DNA from: Rotaria macrura
Lineage: Eukaryota > Rotifera > Eurotatoria > Philodinida > Philodinidae
Length of the DNA stretch: 64,000 bases
Assembly: GCA_900239685.1 (NCBI GenBank)
Contig: OENT01000482.1
Coordinates: 44,929 to 108,928, forward strand
Direction: 5' to 3'
The notes below the pieces were generated by a model, which saw nothing but the letters and a program-made list of their open reading frames with translations, made no database searches and was not told the DNA's origin. Made by a program: the position numbers and the translations under genes. Shown one piece after another: positions 24,902 through 37,931 of this stretch; position 1 is the stretch's first letter; every line of letters starts with the position of its first letter.

Positions 24902-27853
24902 TCATTTGGTTGTTGTAGATGTTTTTATTGTCGTGGAACTATTCTGTGTTGGAACGATATTTTTTCTTTCCGTAAAATAATTATGATCACCTTCAAAACG
25001 TCGAACTTCGGCTACTTTTTGTTGTATGGATGAAAACATATCGTAGGGTGCTGGATTTGTTCTATCACCTTGACGTGAACTTTGAAAAAAATAAAAGGAT
25101 AATACAGTAACCATAGCTGATTGATCATAGCGATGTGTGCCCGATGAAACACCCATACGTTTACATTCGGTTCGAGAATTCGATGGTGCTATACAGTTCG
25201 AATCAAGTGCACATGTAACCCATGTTTTGAGTACAAGACGCGAAAGAAAATTATCGGTGACAGCAACAAAACCTGCTTCAGCTATGTAAACATCATCGAA
25301 CATAGAAGATGTTTCATTGAACCATGAGAAAGTTCCTGATAACGTATAACATGATAAATAATGTCCTGGTAATTCACGACATGAAAATCCACGTATTAAA
25401 TTATCGATCACTATACGATTGAAATCAGATGTCATATAACGAACTGATGTATCACCATAAATTATTGTACCGAAACGTCGTACAGCATCCTACAAGATTT
25501 ATTCATGTTTGTATGTAGAAATACAATTTAGTTTTTCTTTCTATGTTTAACATCGTACCTGAACAACAATAGGTTTCCAAGCAAAATTAGGTAAAACTCG
25601 AACATGTGGAGCGACTGATTCTAGTTCAGTGAATGGAAATGGAATGATAATGCATCGCGCACAATTGCTTTTGATCTAAAATACAGTAATATATTGTTCT
25701 TTGATGTAGAAACAAACAGAAAAGCTCTGAGTTGATCGACATCAATCATGGGTCTCGTTATAAATCTTGGTTCTTATCTATAGTACTACTATTCAGGTCA
25801 CAACGTCCCATTGTCAAAAGAAGTGGAAATAAAGAGATATACATGAAAGGATAAGCTGTAGTTAACTCTTTCAGAAACAGTACGACTTTTAATGTAATAT
25901 CTCATTTTTAGCCGAAATTCTTGATGATTTTCATTGACAAAGATGTGTTTTTCAGATAAAACAGAAAAAGTTTTTCATTTTGTCTCTGTGTATAATTTTG
26001 TGATCTCGCATCCTCAAGTTTTCGATGGGTCTTCATTGTATATATTAAATTTTTTCTCTTAGAAGGAACGTATTGAAGATGCAGAACATGACATTCTTCT
26101 TTTTTTCCAATTAATCTTGCGTTTATTCTATATATATATATACAGGCACTTATATAAATTGGAGTCCATTTTTTGTGTGTTTTCAAGGGCCTTCAACTTG
26201 TTATTATTTTTTTCAAAAAGAAAAACTAAGAATTTAGAAAGAAGAATGGCAACATCATACTCTGCATCTTGACGTGTTCTTTCAAATAAACAAAAAAATA
26301 AAATGAAGGTTAACCGAAAAATTTTGGATGTCACTTGAGCTCTTTTCAACCCTAGTTTGGTGAATATCTCCCTTCAATATCATGGTATACTGTTTCAATT
26401 TTTATCATAGTCTCTTCATAGTAGTTCCAATATATTCTGAAAATTTCATGAACCTGAACAGAAATTAATTTTTGATATTAATATTTAAACAAACATGAAA
26501 GTATATGCCCGCTTTTGATGTGAGCTCGATCAAAAACATTCAATGATTATTATTTGCTAGCATTCGTATTTTGGAATTTAGTTTGTTTTTTGATGATCAA
26601 GAATTTCATTGAAAGAAGAAAATCTACCGATAGAATTATTGTTTATTGAATTATATCATATTTCATCTTGCGTGTCTTGACTCTTTCTATTCTATAATTA
26701 AAGATACGCCAATAGGATATATATATATATATATATATATATAATCAAGCCACAGCTTGAAAGAATTAGCAGACATGATCAAGAGAAAGCAAAATCATTT
26801 TTGTCTTTATATCTTCTACAAGTACTGTCACGTGACTGATCTACTCATGTTAGTATTAAAATTTCATTTGTCTTTTTTATCGATTCAACTGCAAACAAAA
26901 TAATTTGATGAGAATAAAATTAATTACTCATTAAGTTTTCATTTTTCACGGAACAAACTATTCTCAATGGTACATCTATTCCCCAATGAATATTCTATTA
27001 TTTTCAGAAGTAAAACGCAAACACAATGAATGTAATTAAGTGAAACAGAATACCATACCATACTCAATTGATTCTGTTCAAAACCAAGATCATATATAGC
27101 AACAGTATGGTTAGAAAAGTATTGATTCACTGTACGCATTGATGCTTGTAGTGTGTCATAAAAACGTGTATTAGCTGCAAGTATAATAACCGGTTGTGGT
27201 AGATTTTTCATTGATATACTATTCCATATTGGATGTACACTGGTGAAACCATCTGATAAATAATCTGATACTTGTTTTAAATATTGAATGAAATTTGGTG
27301 TTATATCAATATGACCATTGTCTGATACAGTTATGTAGCGTTGAAATAGACAATAGATTTCATGTAAACGTTCAGTATTGCTTGTAAATGGTCGTAAAGT
27401 ATTATACAAATCAGTGAAACGAAATATACCTAAGTAATCGAATGCTTGACGATATTTATCTTCACGAGAGATAAGTATTGAAAATAGTTTATGTAAACGT
27501 TCAATACTTGGCTTTGGACGGTTATCACCAGTATCATTAGTTGAATTTTTCGAAGATTTATATCGAAGTAAAGATTCTATTTCATCAAAATTACATTTGT
27601 CTAAAAGATGATGATTATTATTACTATCATCATTTCCTGCTCGAAGAGTAACTTTTCTCTCACTAATACTGGATTCTGTCTTCAACGAACTTTGTTGATT
27701 CGAAAATGAATGATTATTAAGACGCACATAAATAGTTATCATAAAAAATAAAAATATTGTTGATAAATATCGTAGTCTAACACATTTTCGTAAACGTAAT
27801 ATGAACAAAAGCCATACAGCTGGCTGATGCCCGACTTTACTTGTCGGGCGCAT
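24902..27853 (-). CDS. Type II membrane protein, DUF1647/glycosyltransferase-like
   Basis: Three phase-0 exons, 27853-27059, 25675-25559 and 25489-24902, give 1500 nt and 499 aa. A basic N terminus precedes one hydrophobic segment (about 30-45, LSTIFLFFMITIYV), the topology of Golgi type II enzymes. The lumenal part has a Ser/Asn-rich stem, then a domain with PVIILAANTRFYDTLQASMR, VAIYDLGFEQNQLSM, FAWKPIVVQDAVRRFGTIIYGDTSVR and a C-terminal RMGVSSGTHRYDQSAM block. Such 'YDLG', 'WKP', 'D(T/A)S' and 'HRYDQS' motifs are those of the nematode/lophotrochozoan DUF1647 group, which resembles nucleotide-sugar transferases. The GDTS motif could be the metal/nucleotide-binding equivalent of DxD, but this is inference, and activity and substrate are unknown. 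The 1.38-kb first intron contains a TA microsatellite. Confidence 0.85.
26717..26743. repeat. (TA)n microsatellite in intron
   Basis: A 27-bp alternating TA run in the large first intron of the DUF1647-like gene. A second, shorter one lies at about 26131-26142. Confidence 0.9.
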
Positions 27854-30800
27854 ATCGATCTTTATTGAATGAACGTCATCTTACTCATATAGAAGTTTGT
27901 TATTCTATCTAAAGTGAAGAAAAAAAACGCAAAAATAAGTAAACGACATTGAAAAGACAAATACATTCAAGATATTCATCGTCTAGAAGAAAATTGAAAA
28001 TGTGCACTAAATTTGAAAGGTAACTGTGTTGACTATAGGACGCAAGTGTACTTCTGTATACTATAGCTATTGAAAATTTATGTTGACACTGCAGCCGATG
28101 AAGGATGAAAGGCAGCCGAGCAGCATAGCAACTATTCTAGAAGAATCATGACTGTCAAATGAAAGAAAAACGAACGGTGAAAAAAATATTTTACGCCAAA
28201 TAACGACAGAAATTTCACCTTAATATATCCGAAGAAAATTCGATTGCATCGAATGAAAAGAAAAAAAGAAATGTTTTTTAATGTATTTTGAATAAAAACG
28301 TCTTGAAAAATCGTTGAAAACGTCATACAAGACGAAATAATCTTTGTGTAATCAAACATGAAAAAGAGATGATAGCATTAAAAATCTAATCTTCAATGGA
28401 TTGAATCTAATGATGACTAAACGGAAGACTTTCATGTTCGTGCTAGACACATTCTATCAGTTCGCTGTATTTGTGACTAAACATTTAAACTGAACATGAC
28501 AATCCTTGTACAATATTTTTAAGACCCACTTTATGTTACTACCCATTGAAAACCTTCTAATGCGTAAGTTTCTTTGAATAAATACAATCGTTTTAAATCA
28601 TGTGCATATACGCATTGTGCGTATTTTTTCTTCACAATTAACCAAGCATTTTTAGTACGATTGTTCATGCAATAAAGTCACATTACTGCATTACCAACTG
28701 AATGTGAAAAAGAACAGAAGAGTAAAAAGAAATGAGCAGAATTTTTGTAATTATTCGAACTCTAAAATATATTATTCTATTATTATTTCTGTCATGCAAG
28801 TATATAAAAATATGTTGTCAACATCTTATTCAATCGACGATGTATAAGTGAAAAGAAATTAAACGAGAGAAAACAATCAAATAGTTCTCGAAGAAAAGAA
28901 ATTTCTTTGTGGAAAAATATTTGCATATATACATATATATATATATTGACTTTTCTCACTAAAACATCGATTCGAAATGAATCCCATTCTATTCTGCTAT
29001 ATAGAGCGAAGCCAAAACCGATGCGCTAATAGACTGAATCTTGTCATGCAAAATGGGATATACGTTGCCCTAAGGTTAGTAATCAGAAGGAATTATGTTT
29101 TACTTATTAATGCTATAATAATATCAAGTCAGTAGCACATTTGAAAGCTTTTTTTTCTCTGCTTAGACAGTCGATCCAAGAAAACGAAGCATAATTAATG
29201 GATTTATTCACTTCAGAGGTTTCATCTATGTGACATTGAACAGTGACACTTGAAAAGAAAACTTTTATTTTCGCAAGAATCTATCATCCTACCGTAGGGA
29301 TCATTAGAGATGTAACATATGCATGAGAAAAAAATATTATAACCGGACATTGAGTCTTTGAGAACGACACATAGAAAAATTTTCCAGTCAGTTAGCTCAG
29401 TAAGCACACGACGAGAAACTATCAGCACATGACAAAAAAAAACCGAGAAAAATTTCTCTACGATCTCTAGATCGTCTATTCTTCTTCTTCTTCTCTTTTT
29501 CTTCTCTTTCTTTATCGGTTTTTTTCTATTCTGCACTGTGTCCTATAGTAGTTTCATATATATATTGGAAGACTAACAAACCTTTATCTGGTTTCCTATT
29601 CAATAACGATCTCAATTTAGTCATTGCTATATGCCACGTTCATAGTGCTAAATATTAAAAAGAAAAAACATGACGTTCGATATTCAAAATGATGACAAGG
29701 ATTCATGACACTTCGTGAAAGACCATGCTGAAGACAAAAACATAATTTGCATGTGTGGTTTCTACACTTCCATGTAAACAAATCCAATTTAGAGATGGAA
29801 ATATGACACGAGTTCCTGTGTGATTTACAGCTGTAAAGAATTATTAAATAAGCATTCACATCTTTCGTAGATCGACATAGACATCAAAAGCAAACACATT
29901 GACAAAGCGAAAACATCAGTGTATTAAGAGATGTCATATTATTCTTCAAGCAGATTACCTTTTCAAGTGGTTTAATGGAAAGATTACTATTTGAAGTTTT
30001 CATTCAGAAACAGAAGTAAATGTGTCTTGTTCAAATAATTTGAAATCAAAGAAATTGACAAAAGAACATCAACAACAAGAAAGTAAACCTCTATGAAACA
30101 AAACGCCAAGAAGAGTTCAAGCAAAAGAAAATGAGCTTGCTCGATAGCACACAAGTGTATATTTCTCGTTCTGTGCGTTTTCAATGATGACTGCTGTAAA
30201 AGTGACTGTCGTAAGTAAATATACGCAATGTGAGATTCTACCTCTGCATTTGTTGTAAACGACAAAGAAGCATCTGATGTACATTACCATCTCTCCTTCT
30301 CTAAGCTATTGAAAGCATTGAACAATTCTCTGATGCAACTGACAATTACATTGATCATTATTGTAGTCACGCAAATATGTCTTAAGACGAATGAAATGTA
30401 AGTGAGAGAAAGTAAATCGGTTTTCTGTTTAATAGAACTGCATGTCTGTTGAGCTTCCATTACAACTGTAAAACACACAGATGTATATGAGATTAGAAGC
30501 GAACAAACCTAACAAGCACGAATAATAAGCTGCGAGTAATAAAATACGAATGAATCGATTAGAGTATATTTGTGTTTGTTATTTTCTCTTTCTTATTCTT
30601 TTTTTTTGTTTTGTTCCTACACACTACTAATTACACGAATCGAAACAACAACACCTTTGCTCTCATACATAGTTAATCAATGTAACATGCACACATCGTC
30701 GATTATTATAGTTCTATCCACTCCGGAAGTCAATACTCACATTGCCAGTTTTTATGCAACAAAGTGAAACAATATAAATAAAGCATTTGATCGGCTCTCA

Positions 30801-31144
30801 TATAGATTTATGATGACTGTTGATGTGTAATATATATATATATATATCTTTTTTATTGCAAAAAAATGTGCTTTACGTGATCACGTCAAGTATTACATTT
30901 ATTTCTCTCTTTCTTTTTCTTTTTTTTATTTAATACATCTCGATTTTTATTATGTTCTTGATCGTAAAATCTAATCAGTTTGATGTGAATGATAAAAAGA
31001 ATAAAAAAGAATTTGATATGGATTGATAATAAATAACTGTTGATTTCATTGAAACAATATTTTCTATTATTACTTCGGAGCGAAAAAAAAACAATATTCT
31101 GTTGTTAAGAAACATTCTATAAATCGTTCATTTTCTTAATTGAA
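27854..31144. other. Divergent spacer before catalase
   Basis: About 3.3 kb between the divergent starts of the DUF1647-like gene and the catalase. The several 60-104 codon ORFs on the minus strand between 29222 and 30478 have no recognisable motifs or splice partners. TA runs occur near 28930-28945 and 30830-30848. I see no gene here. Confidence 0.5.
30830..30848. repeat. (TA)n microsatellite
   Basis: A 19-bp alternating TA run about 300 bp upstream of the catalase ATG. Confidence 0.85.
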
Positions 31145-34100
31145 ATGCAAAAACAATCGAATAACATACCTTCGGGCACTGTACAAAATAGTATGTCACC
31201 TAGTGAAGCACTATTTTTACTTAATCGTGATGTTGCCGCTAATCAATTACAAACATACCGTTCAAATAACGAACCTATTCTCATGACTAGCTTATCAGGT
31301 ATGCCCATTGGTGATAAAGTTTATTCGTTAACAGTTGGTTCACGCGGTCCAATACTTTTACAAGATGCACATTTACTTGAGGAACTAGGTCAATTCAATG
31401 AAGAAAAAACTCCTGAACGTTGTTCATATGGCAAAGGTTCGGGTGCATTTGGCTTTTTTCAATGTACAACGGATATAGGTTCAACATTAACACGAGCAAA
31501 TTTTCTTGATACACGCAATAAGCAGACACCCGTAGCCATGAGATTTTCTCGTTTTCGTAGTGAATTAGGTAGTTCAGATACTGTTCGTGATATACGTGGC
31601 ATGTCTATTAAATTCTATACAAATTGTGGCAATTTCGATTTAATTTGTAATCATTTACCAGTTTTCTTTATTCGTGATCCAATACTTTATCCATCACTTG
31701 TTCATTCACAAAAACGAAATCCTGCTACCAATCTTTTTGATTACGATGCTTATTGGGACTTTTTAACATTAAGACCTGAAACGACGCATTGTCTCGTAAG
31801 TAATACAAGAGCCAACTAATTGTCTTTCATTTGAGAATTGTATTTTGTCCTTCGATGAAAAATGACTTCTACAACATATCTACAAAAACGTAACCCAACC
31901 TGCCAGCCAATGGACATTTCGAGGAGCCGATTTAAGCCAGTCGGTGGGTATCGGAGCTCCAGATCGAGTCCTCCGAGTGCCATTTTCTGTTAGGTCGAGC
32001 ACTCGGTGATGGCCTGCTAGTATAATGATTTAACAGCTAACAATATTTCATTTCGAGGGCACGAAATATCAGTTCCGGTGCCGATCGAAGAGATTTTTCG
32101 ATGGGTGTGGATAGATAGGAGTCGCAGGTTCACTATTGTTCAATATATTGCACTGTTCCGAGAAGTCGAAATTCGGTTCCCTCGAAACTATTAATTTAAA
32201 AAAATTGTTCTCTGCCGTTTCCAACCATTTATTTTCGAGCACTCAGCACCAATCAAATATTTTTAATCCGAGCTCTCGATACCTATCGAATGTTTTCGCA
32301 GAGCAATATATTCGAACATATGTACTTACGAGTACGAATCTCGTACGTATCCGATGAACCAAACAAAACATTTCCAAACTAAGCAAACCTACGTTTTATC
32401 AGTGCACATTAAACGATGATAAGATTTTGTCGCGTTATTTTCTCTTTTGAAAATGTAACAAGGATTTTGTTACGGTTGTTGATAAGGGTGGCACTTTACT
32501 TTGCTGATAAAGTAAAGTTCAAAAACAACATTTTCCTTACGTACATACAAGATCTGATATGTTTCTGCTTTACTGTATCAGTAAAGTAAAGTTGAGATAC
32601 TTTACTTCAATGATAAAGTTATGCTAATTCTCTTGACTTTACTTGGTTAAGTAAAGATAATATGCCACCCCTATTGTTGATGCAGAACATAATCCCAACT
32701 ATATTAAATTTCATTGCTCTGCATACCAACTTTGTAAGAAAATACAACACACATCTGTATTCATTAAAATTTTAATGGAAAAATTCTTTAAAAATGAAAA
32801 ACCTATGATTAATTTTACACAATTCTTATCTTCAGAATTTAAGTATTCCTTTATGTCGAAGTTTTTTATCACTGAGATATCGCATCGAACCCTCGGGAAG
32901 AGCTCTTTACCAGGCTTTGATACTTCGACTACTCGACAATTCAATGGCTTTCGAGTGGTTGAAGTTGATCCGAGCACTCGCAAATCAATGTGCGATATGA
33001 GAATGACTCCGAAGACTTCATTTTCGATGGGGTCGATGGGCTCGAATATGAAACAGAACAGAAAAAAATGTTAAATTGAAGTTTCGAGCACTCGCCGTAC
33101 CCCTTAGTGGCTCTCTATGGGTTGCTTGGGAAACCTTGTTAAATGTAATCGAAAGAAAGAAGATACATGTTAATAAGACTTTGGAGTCTCATCGTAATGT
33201 TCTTGTGGTCATAGCTGAAAATTCAACACCATCAATCAATTCCTTGGAGATTTGTTCCATCCAAGTCTTGTAGAGTATGATATGAAAGACTTGGTGTGTA
33301 GAGGAGAGATGAGCAATTTAGACCATTCATTTACCTTTCTTGATCAGCAGTACTCAGATTTTCTATAAAAGTTTCAAACATCTATGTTTTGAGTTGTTCG
33401 GTGTTTCTCAAAATGATGTAATGTCTGAAATTTCCAATGTTTCTAAAAAAAACCTTTTAGCTTGCTCTGCTGTGCAGTTATCGCATTGATGGAAGCTTCG
33501 AAAATTTTGTTTTTTCGTAAATCTAAATACTTTTTCTCTCTCTCTCTCTCTCTCTCGGTGTCTATGCAGCTAAATTCATTCGAAACACTACAGTGAAGAA
33601 ACGACTATTCGATAGTTTCAAAATGAATCAATATCCTAAAGAAATAAAATGTGGAGCTCTTCAATATTTTTCTTAGCTTTAGAAGAAACGAAAAAAAAAC
33701 CAACATGAAATCGGATGTTTCAACAACTTCAAGTCAAAAATTAAGAATTTTTCGAATACTATTGAAATAATTATCTACTTCATAAAATAGTAAACATGTT
33801 ATTTTATGTCACTAGTTAAGAAACAGAAAATTGAATTGATCTTTCGCAAAAGAAATTCTCAACTATTGTGAAATCAGTTTCTTAAAGGTACTGGACAAAC
33901 AAATCAAATGTGTTGAAAACGATTTCAAATAAACAAAAAAAAAGATGTGTGCTCAGATGAAAATCTGGATTCCCAATTGTGAGCGAAAAATACCCCGTTT
34001 TCGCCGACCTTCTGCGTTTAAATTTGTCTTCAAAACGTATTGTCTGTTCGAGTGCAACACTATACCACTGTGTCGTTCGATAATAAGTTTCACAATACAA

Positions 34101-35135
34101 ATCCTACTGAAATCAAGATGACAGATTTTTCATACGCACTAATTTGATAATATATTCTCCGTCAAGATATTACTCTATAGTCATCGTGGCATACCAAACG
34201 GATATCGTTATATGAATGGTTATTCTGTCAATACATATAAATTTTTGTCACGTGATGATGATATATCCTACGTTCGTTTTCATATCAAATCGAATCAAGG
34301 TATAAGTTCCATTGATCCAACTAAAGCACTTGTACTAGCTGGTCTTGATAGTGATTATGCTACGCGTGATCTTTATAACACAATATGTATTCAAAAAGAA
34401 TTACCATCATGGACTGTTTGTATACAACAAATGAATGAACAAGAAATAAAACATGCATCATTCGATCCTTTTGATACGACGAAAATCTGGCCTAAAACTT
34501 ATTATCCTTTAATTGCATTAGGAACAATTACATTAGATCGAATACCAGCTAATCATTTTGCTGAAATCGAACAGCTAGCTTTTTCTCCAGCTAATATTGT
34601 GCCTGGTATCGAATTATCACTGGATAAAATGTTGCAAGCACGTGTATTCGCCTATTCAGATGCACAACGTTATCGGTTAGGAAAAAATTATAGTCAACTG
34701 CCCGTCAATCGACCATTGAATACTATTGCAAACAATTGTCGTGATGGATATATGTGTTTAAACAATCAAAATGATGCACCAAATTATTTTCCAAACAGTT
34801 TTCATGGTGCTACGACATCCTATCGTTTCAAAGAATCAATTTATTCGATTGAAGGCAACGTCGCACGTTATGAATGTACGAATGAAAATGATGAATTTAG
34901 TCAAGCTAAAACATTTTATCGACAAATTTTAAGTCCAGACGAACGAATAAATCTAGCTCGAAACTTAGCGAAAAGTTTAGCATTGACACAACAATTTATT
35001 TGTAAAAGAGCACTAGAAAATTTTTTCAATGTTGATCAAGATCTCATGCATGATATTGAACATTTTCTTAGTTTACAGCGATCAACAAAAATGGAAGATT
35101 CTTGTATTCAAACCGATATTGAACGAACGCTTTGA
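31145..35135 (+). CDS. Divergent catalase-family protein, distal His replaced by Tyr
   Basis: Two exons, 31145-31795 and 34167-35135, phase 0, 539 aa, typical monofunctional catalase length. The 2371-bp intron sits exactly where HQVSFLF of the bovine enzyme aligns with HCL|ILLY, so the join is well supported. Heme-catalase blocks are clear: VGSRGPILLQD, GSGAFGFF, PVAMRFSR, SSDTVRDIRG, PVFFIRDPI, HSQKRNPATN, NGYRYMNGY, QLAFSPANIVPGIE and the proximal ligand region ARVFAYSD (Tyr380, Arg376). The distal active site is altered: the block usually reading RVVHAKG reads RCSYGKG, placing Tyr95 where the catalytic His (bovine His75) belongs. Catalytic Asn (Asn169) is kept, but the usual GNNTP is CNHLP. 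His362 of the bovine DTHRHRLG is Gln. There is no C-terminal SKL-type peroxisomal signal (ends ERTL). It may bind heme yet should be poor or inactive in peroxide dismutation. Confidence 0.92.
31900..33130. other. Degenerate CpG-rich insertion in catalase intron
   Basis: This part of the catalase intron differs from the surrounding AT-rich DNA: it is richer in CpG and has recurring words of the form CGAGCACTCG (near 31995, 32237, 32970 and 33083, with related forms at 31970 and 32270). No reading frame is maintained for long and no transposase or RT motif is visible. It looks like a decayed repeat or foreign insertion, itself interrupted by the MITE at 32484-32673. Confidence 0.45.
32484..32673. 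mobile_element. hAT-like MITE with 8-bp TSD
   Basis: A 190-bp element bounded by terminal inverted repeats (GGGTGGCA at 32486-32493, TGCCACCC at 32663-32670; 3' end reads as TAGGGGTGGCAT on the other strand) and flanked by an exact 8-bp direct repeat TTGTTGAT (32476-32483 and 32674-32681). Eight-bp target duplications and YARNG-type ends are features of hAT transposons. The interior is packed with hairpins of TTTACTTT/AAAGTAAA words, including a perfect 10-bp stem (32493-32502 with 32509-32518). It has no coding capacity. Confidence 0.82.
33535..33556. repeat. (TC)n microsatellite in catalase intron
   Basis: A 22-bp TC dinucleotide run in the second half of the catalase intron, outside the splice signals. 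Confidence 0.9.
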
Positions 35136-36864
35136 TCGAACTAAATTCAATAATAACCAATGAATCTTGTTGAATATATATTCATAGAAATTTAGAGAAC
35201 TAATTCACAACAAAAAAAAAAGAAATAGAGTATGCATGTTGAGATCAATGAATGAATACACTACAAGAAGAAAACATCTCTTTTTGAACTATTTACATAC
35301 ACGTTACAATGTATTCGATAGGAATTTCATCGTATCAACAATAGATCACATTTTTCTATATAGACTAGTTCGTCCATTTAATTGCAAAGAAAATAAAAAT
35401 AGATTGTAAAGGCATACAAACCAATAAAGTTGTTCACGTGTGACTTTGTAGTGTTTACATTCGTTTATAATTGATCATAGAGAAAAACAGAATCAACTTT
35501 GTGACAATATGCTATTGAAAAATGATAATAACAAGGACATGGTGTCAAAAATTGTTTAATGTTGACATATTTTGCTATTCTTCGAATTGGATTAATTTCT
35601 GAACAGAATAAAGTCATTCTCATCTCATGTGAAAATCATCGCGAGCAATCTATGCTATTTCCAATTAAGAATCGTTTAACAGAACTCAGTACTACTTAGT
35701 CGAATGCAAGAGGTGATCTTTGAGATTCTCAATCAGAACTTAGTCAATGCATGCTTGCAGCATTTAGTGTTCTGATTTTTCAAGCGAACACAAAACAAAA
35801 TATTGAATCGTAATTTTGTTGTTTCCAAATATGAATCAGTTTTTTTTTCTTGTGATTGAGTATATGTGATTGTATTTATCCTTTTCTAAGTCTCCTAGTA
35901 CTATTTACCAATACGCGATTTACTTAAGACAAATATATCATATTTGATTCTTGAATGACAATGTTTCGTATTTTTCATCTAACCGAAAATATCTCTCCGT
36001 TTGTTCGAATAAGAATAACACGTGGTTTCAATAAAAATTTGATTTGAAGATCAATAAACTATTGTCTAGTATGTACAATGTGGATGATTTCATTCATACG
36101 GTTTGATTATCTATTCATGCTTAACAATACAATAATATTTTGTCTTTATTTTGCGCTGTATTCCTATTGAAAATGCAATACTTACCGCCTAGCATTTTCT
36201 ATAGCTTCATATTTATCATCAATACATAATACAAAGTGATTTTAAACACTAAGAAAATAATGAAAAAACTTATTTCTCTACGTAATAGAGACATAACTTG
36301 CTGATGCACTATCAGTTGATAAATCTTTTTGAATAATTTATAACCTTGAGTTCAATAAAAAAACCTTTTGTATGTTTAATGGGCTCCTTCATTTTCTATT
36401 TTAATATTATATATATATATATTTCACTAAAAACAAAAACACACAAAGATGAAAGGGATGAATAAATAAAGAAAGAAATAGCTTACAAACACACAAATAA
36501 TATATGGAGTTACATATATATGTATATATTTCTTTTCCTTATACAATCAATTTCTTAACGAGACCTAACTAAAGTTAGACATAACATAGAAAAGTGATAG
36601 GTCGGATTATGTCTTTTCTTTTTGAAAACAAATGATAACAGTATGAGAATGAAAACAAAACAAAGAAGAAGAAAACTCAAGAACAGCAACAAAAGATACC
36701 ATAAAAGATAGAATCGTTCAGCTCAGATGGAGTAATTCAAATATAAGTAATTATGTTTATTGCAAGACTAGAACGAAACACTTGTTTTCCAGAAACAAAA
36801 ACACTAGTAAATTATTGTAACAATAAAATTGATTATGTAAGAAGTCTGCTATTTGTTGCTTTGT
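35136..36864. other. Convergent spacer (catalase / KDEL receptor)
   Basis: About 1.7 kb of AT-rich DNA between two convergent genes, including both 3' UTRs and a TA run near 36405-36421. No gene is visible. Confidence 0.5.
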
Positions 36865-37931
36865 TTAAATATTTTCTTGTAGACGAATGCTTCTTCCATG
36901 AAGAACTATAAGAGAATGATATCATGATTTTAGAAAAAAGTTTCAACGATCCTATTTTTTGTTTACCTCGTGTTATATAAAGATAAAAGAAATCACAATA
37001 GAGAATTGTCTGAAGGACACCAGCAACAATCGAAATCCAGTCAAGATAATTTTCCATATGATAACGATAAATCCAATTAAGAATATATAAAAATCGGTAG
37101 ATACCCAATGCGAATAAGTAATGGCTTGTTATTGTTTCAGCTTCACCTGTTTTACTAACCATGAATAATTGAGGCATTATAGCCACTGATTCAAGATAAA
37201 TTGAAAATGTCCAAAGAATCTATCAAGAGAAACTCGATATAAGAAATGTTAGCTCTTCATTGATGACAGAAGGATATGCAATACAGGCAGACGTCGACAT
37301 AAACAACAGTGAAGTGCTATATAATTGAATCTCGAAAGGAAAAAATTGGGACTGGGAGAAGAGCGAAGCATCATAATCCAAAGCTGGATGAATCCAAGTA
37401 AGTATTCATATTCGAGAAAGACCGTACCTAATCAGCTCTACTATACTCGATAAGACTTCAATATTTACGTTTCTGATTCATATTGATAAAAATAGAAATT
37501 CTTTCAAAAATCTTACTTCAAATACGGAAAAGTCATGATTCCATACAAATGCAAGTACAATGGCTGGTAATATTAATAATTCAATACGAAATGAATCTTG
37601 ACTACGAGCATATGTTGATTTAAATTTAATGTAAATTAAGTAAATAGTAACGAATGTTGATATGAGATAGATAACTTTCATGCTAGTATTATAGTAGCTA
37701 ATATAATGCGTAAACAAATCCAGATAACGACATATGAATACGAGACCATACAGTATAACACTTTTACCAGATACACCTACGTTAAATATAAATATATGAT
37801 TCTTTAAAAAAACATCAGGTGAGCATATAGATTTTCCTACCGGCACATGATCGCGTTTTCCAGATCTTAGCTAATAAAATGATTATAGCGGCTAAGTGAG
37901 AAAAATCGCCTAATAAACGAAAGAGATTCAT
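36865..37931 (-). CDS. KDELR: ER lumen protein-retaining (KDEL) receptor
   Basis: Seven-helix Golgi/ERGIC receptor that binds C-terminal KDEL-like signals at low pH and returns ER residents by COPI transport. Four exons: 37931-37841, 37776-37517, 37219-36967, 36905-36865; 645 nt, 214 aa (vertebrate receptors 212 aa). Conservation is very high: [100 protein letters not shown] and [10 protein letters not shown]. The last exon is short and gives a tail [13 protein letters not shown], lacking the di-lysine-like KGKKL end of vertebrate KDELR1 but still basic. The gene diverges from the O-methyltransferase gene, with a 2-kb spacer between the starts. Confidence 0.97.

Noticed and set aside
29222..30478. 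Series of minus-strand ORFs of 64-104 codons upstream of catalase
   Set aside because: Low-complexity Lys/Arg or hydrophobic runs, no motif, no splice-compatible joins.
31796..31826. Early stop after THCL suggesting a truncated catalase
   Set aside because: The stop is in an intron: GTAAGT at 31796 and an AG before 34167 rejoin the frame at the exact homologous position.
32136..33273. Short ORFs on both strands inside the catalase intron
   Set aside because: They overlap the degenerate insertion and the MITE, share no protein motif and are removed by the supported catalase splice.
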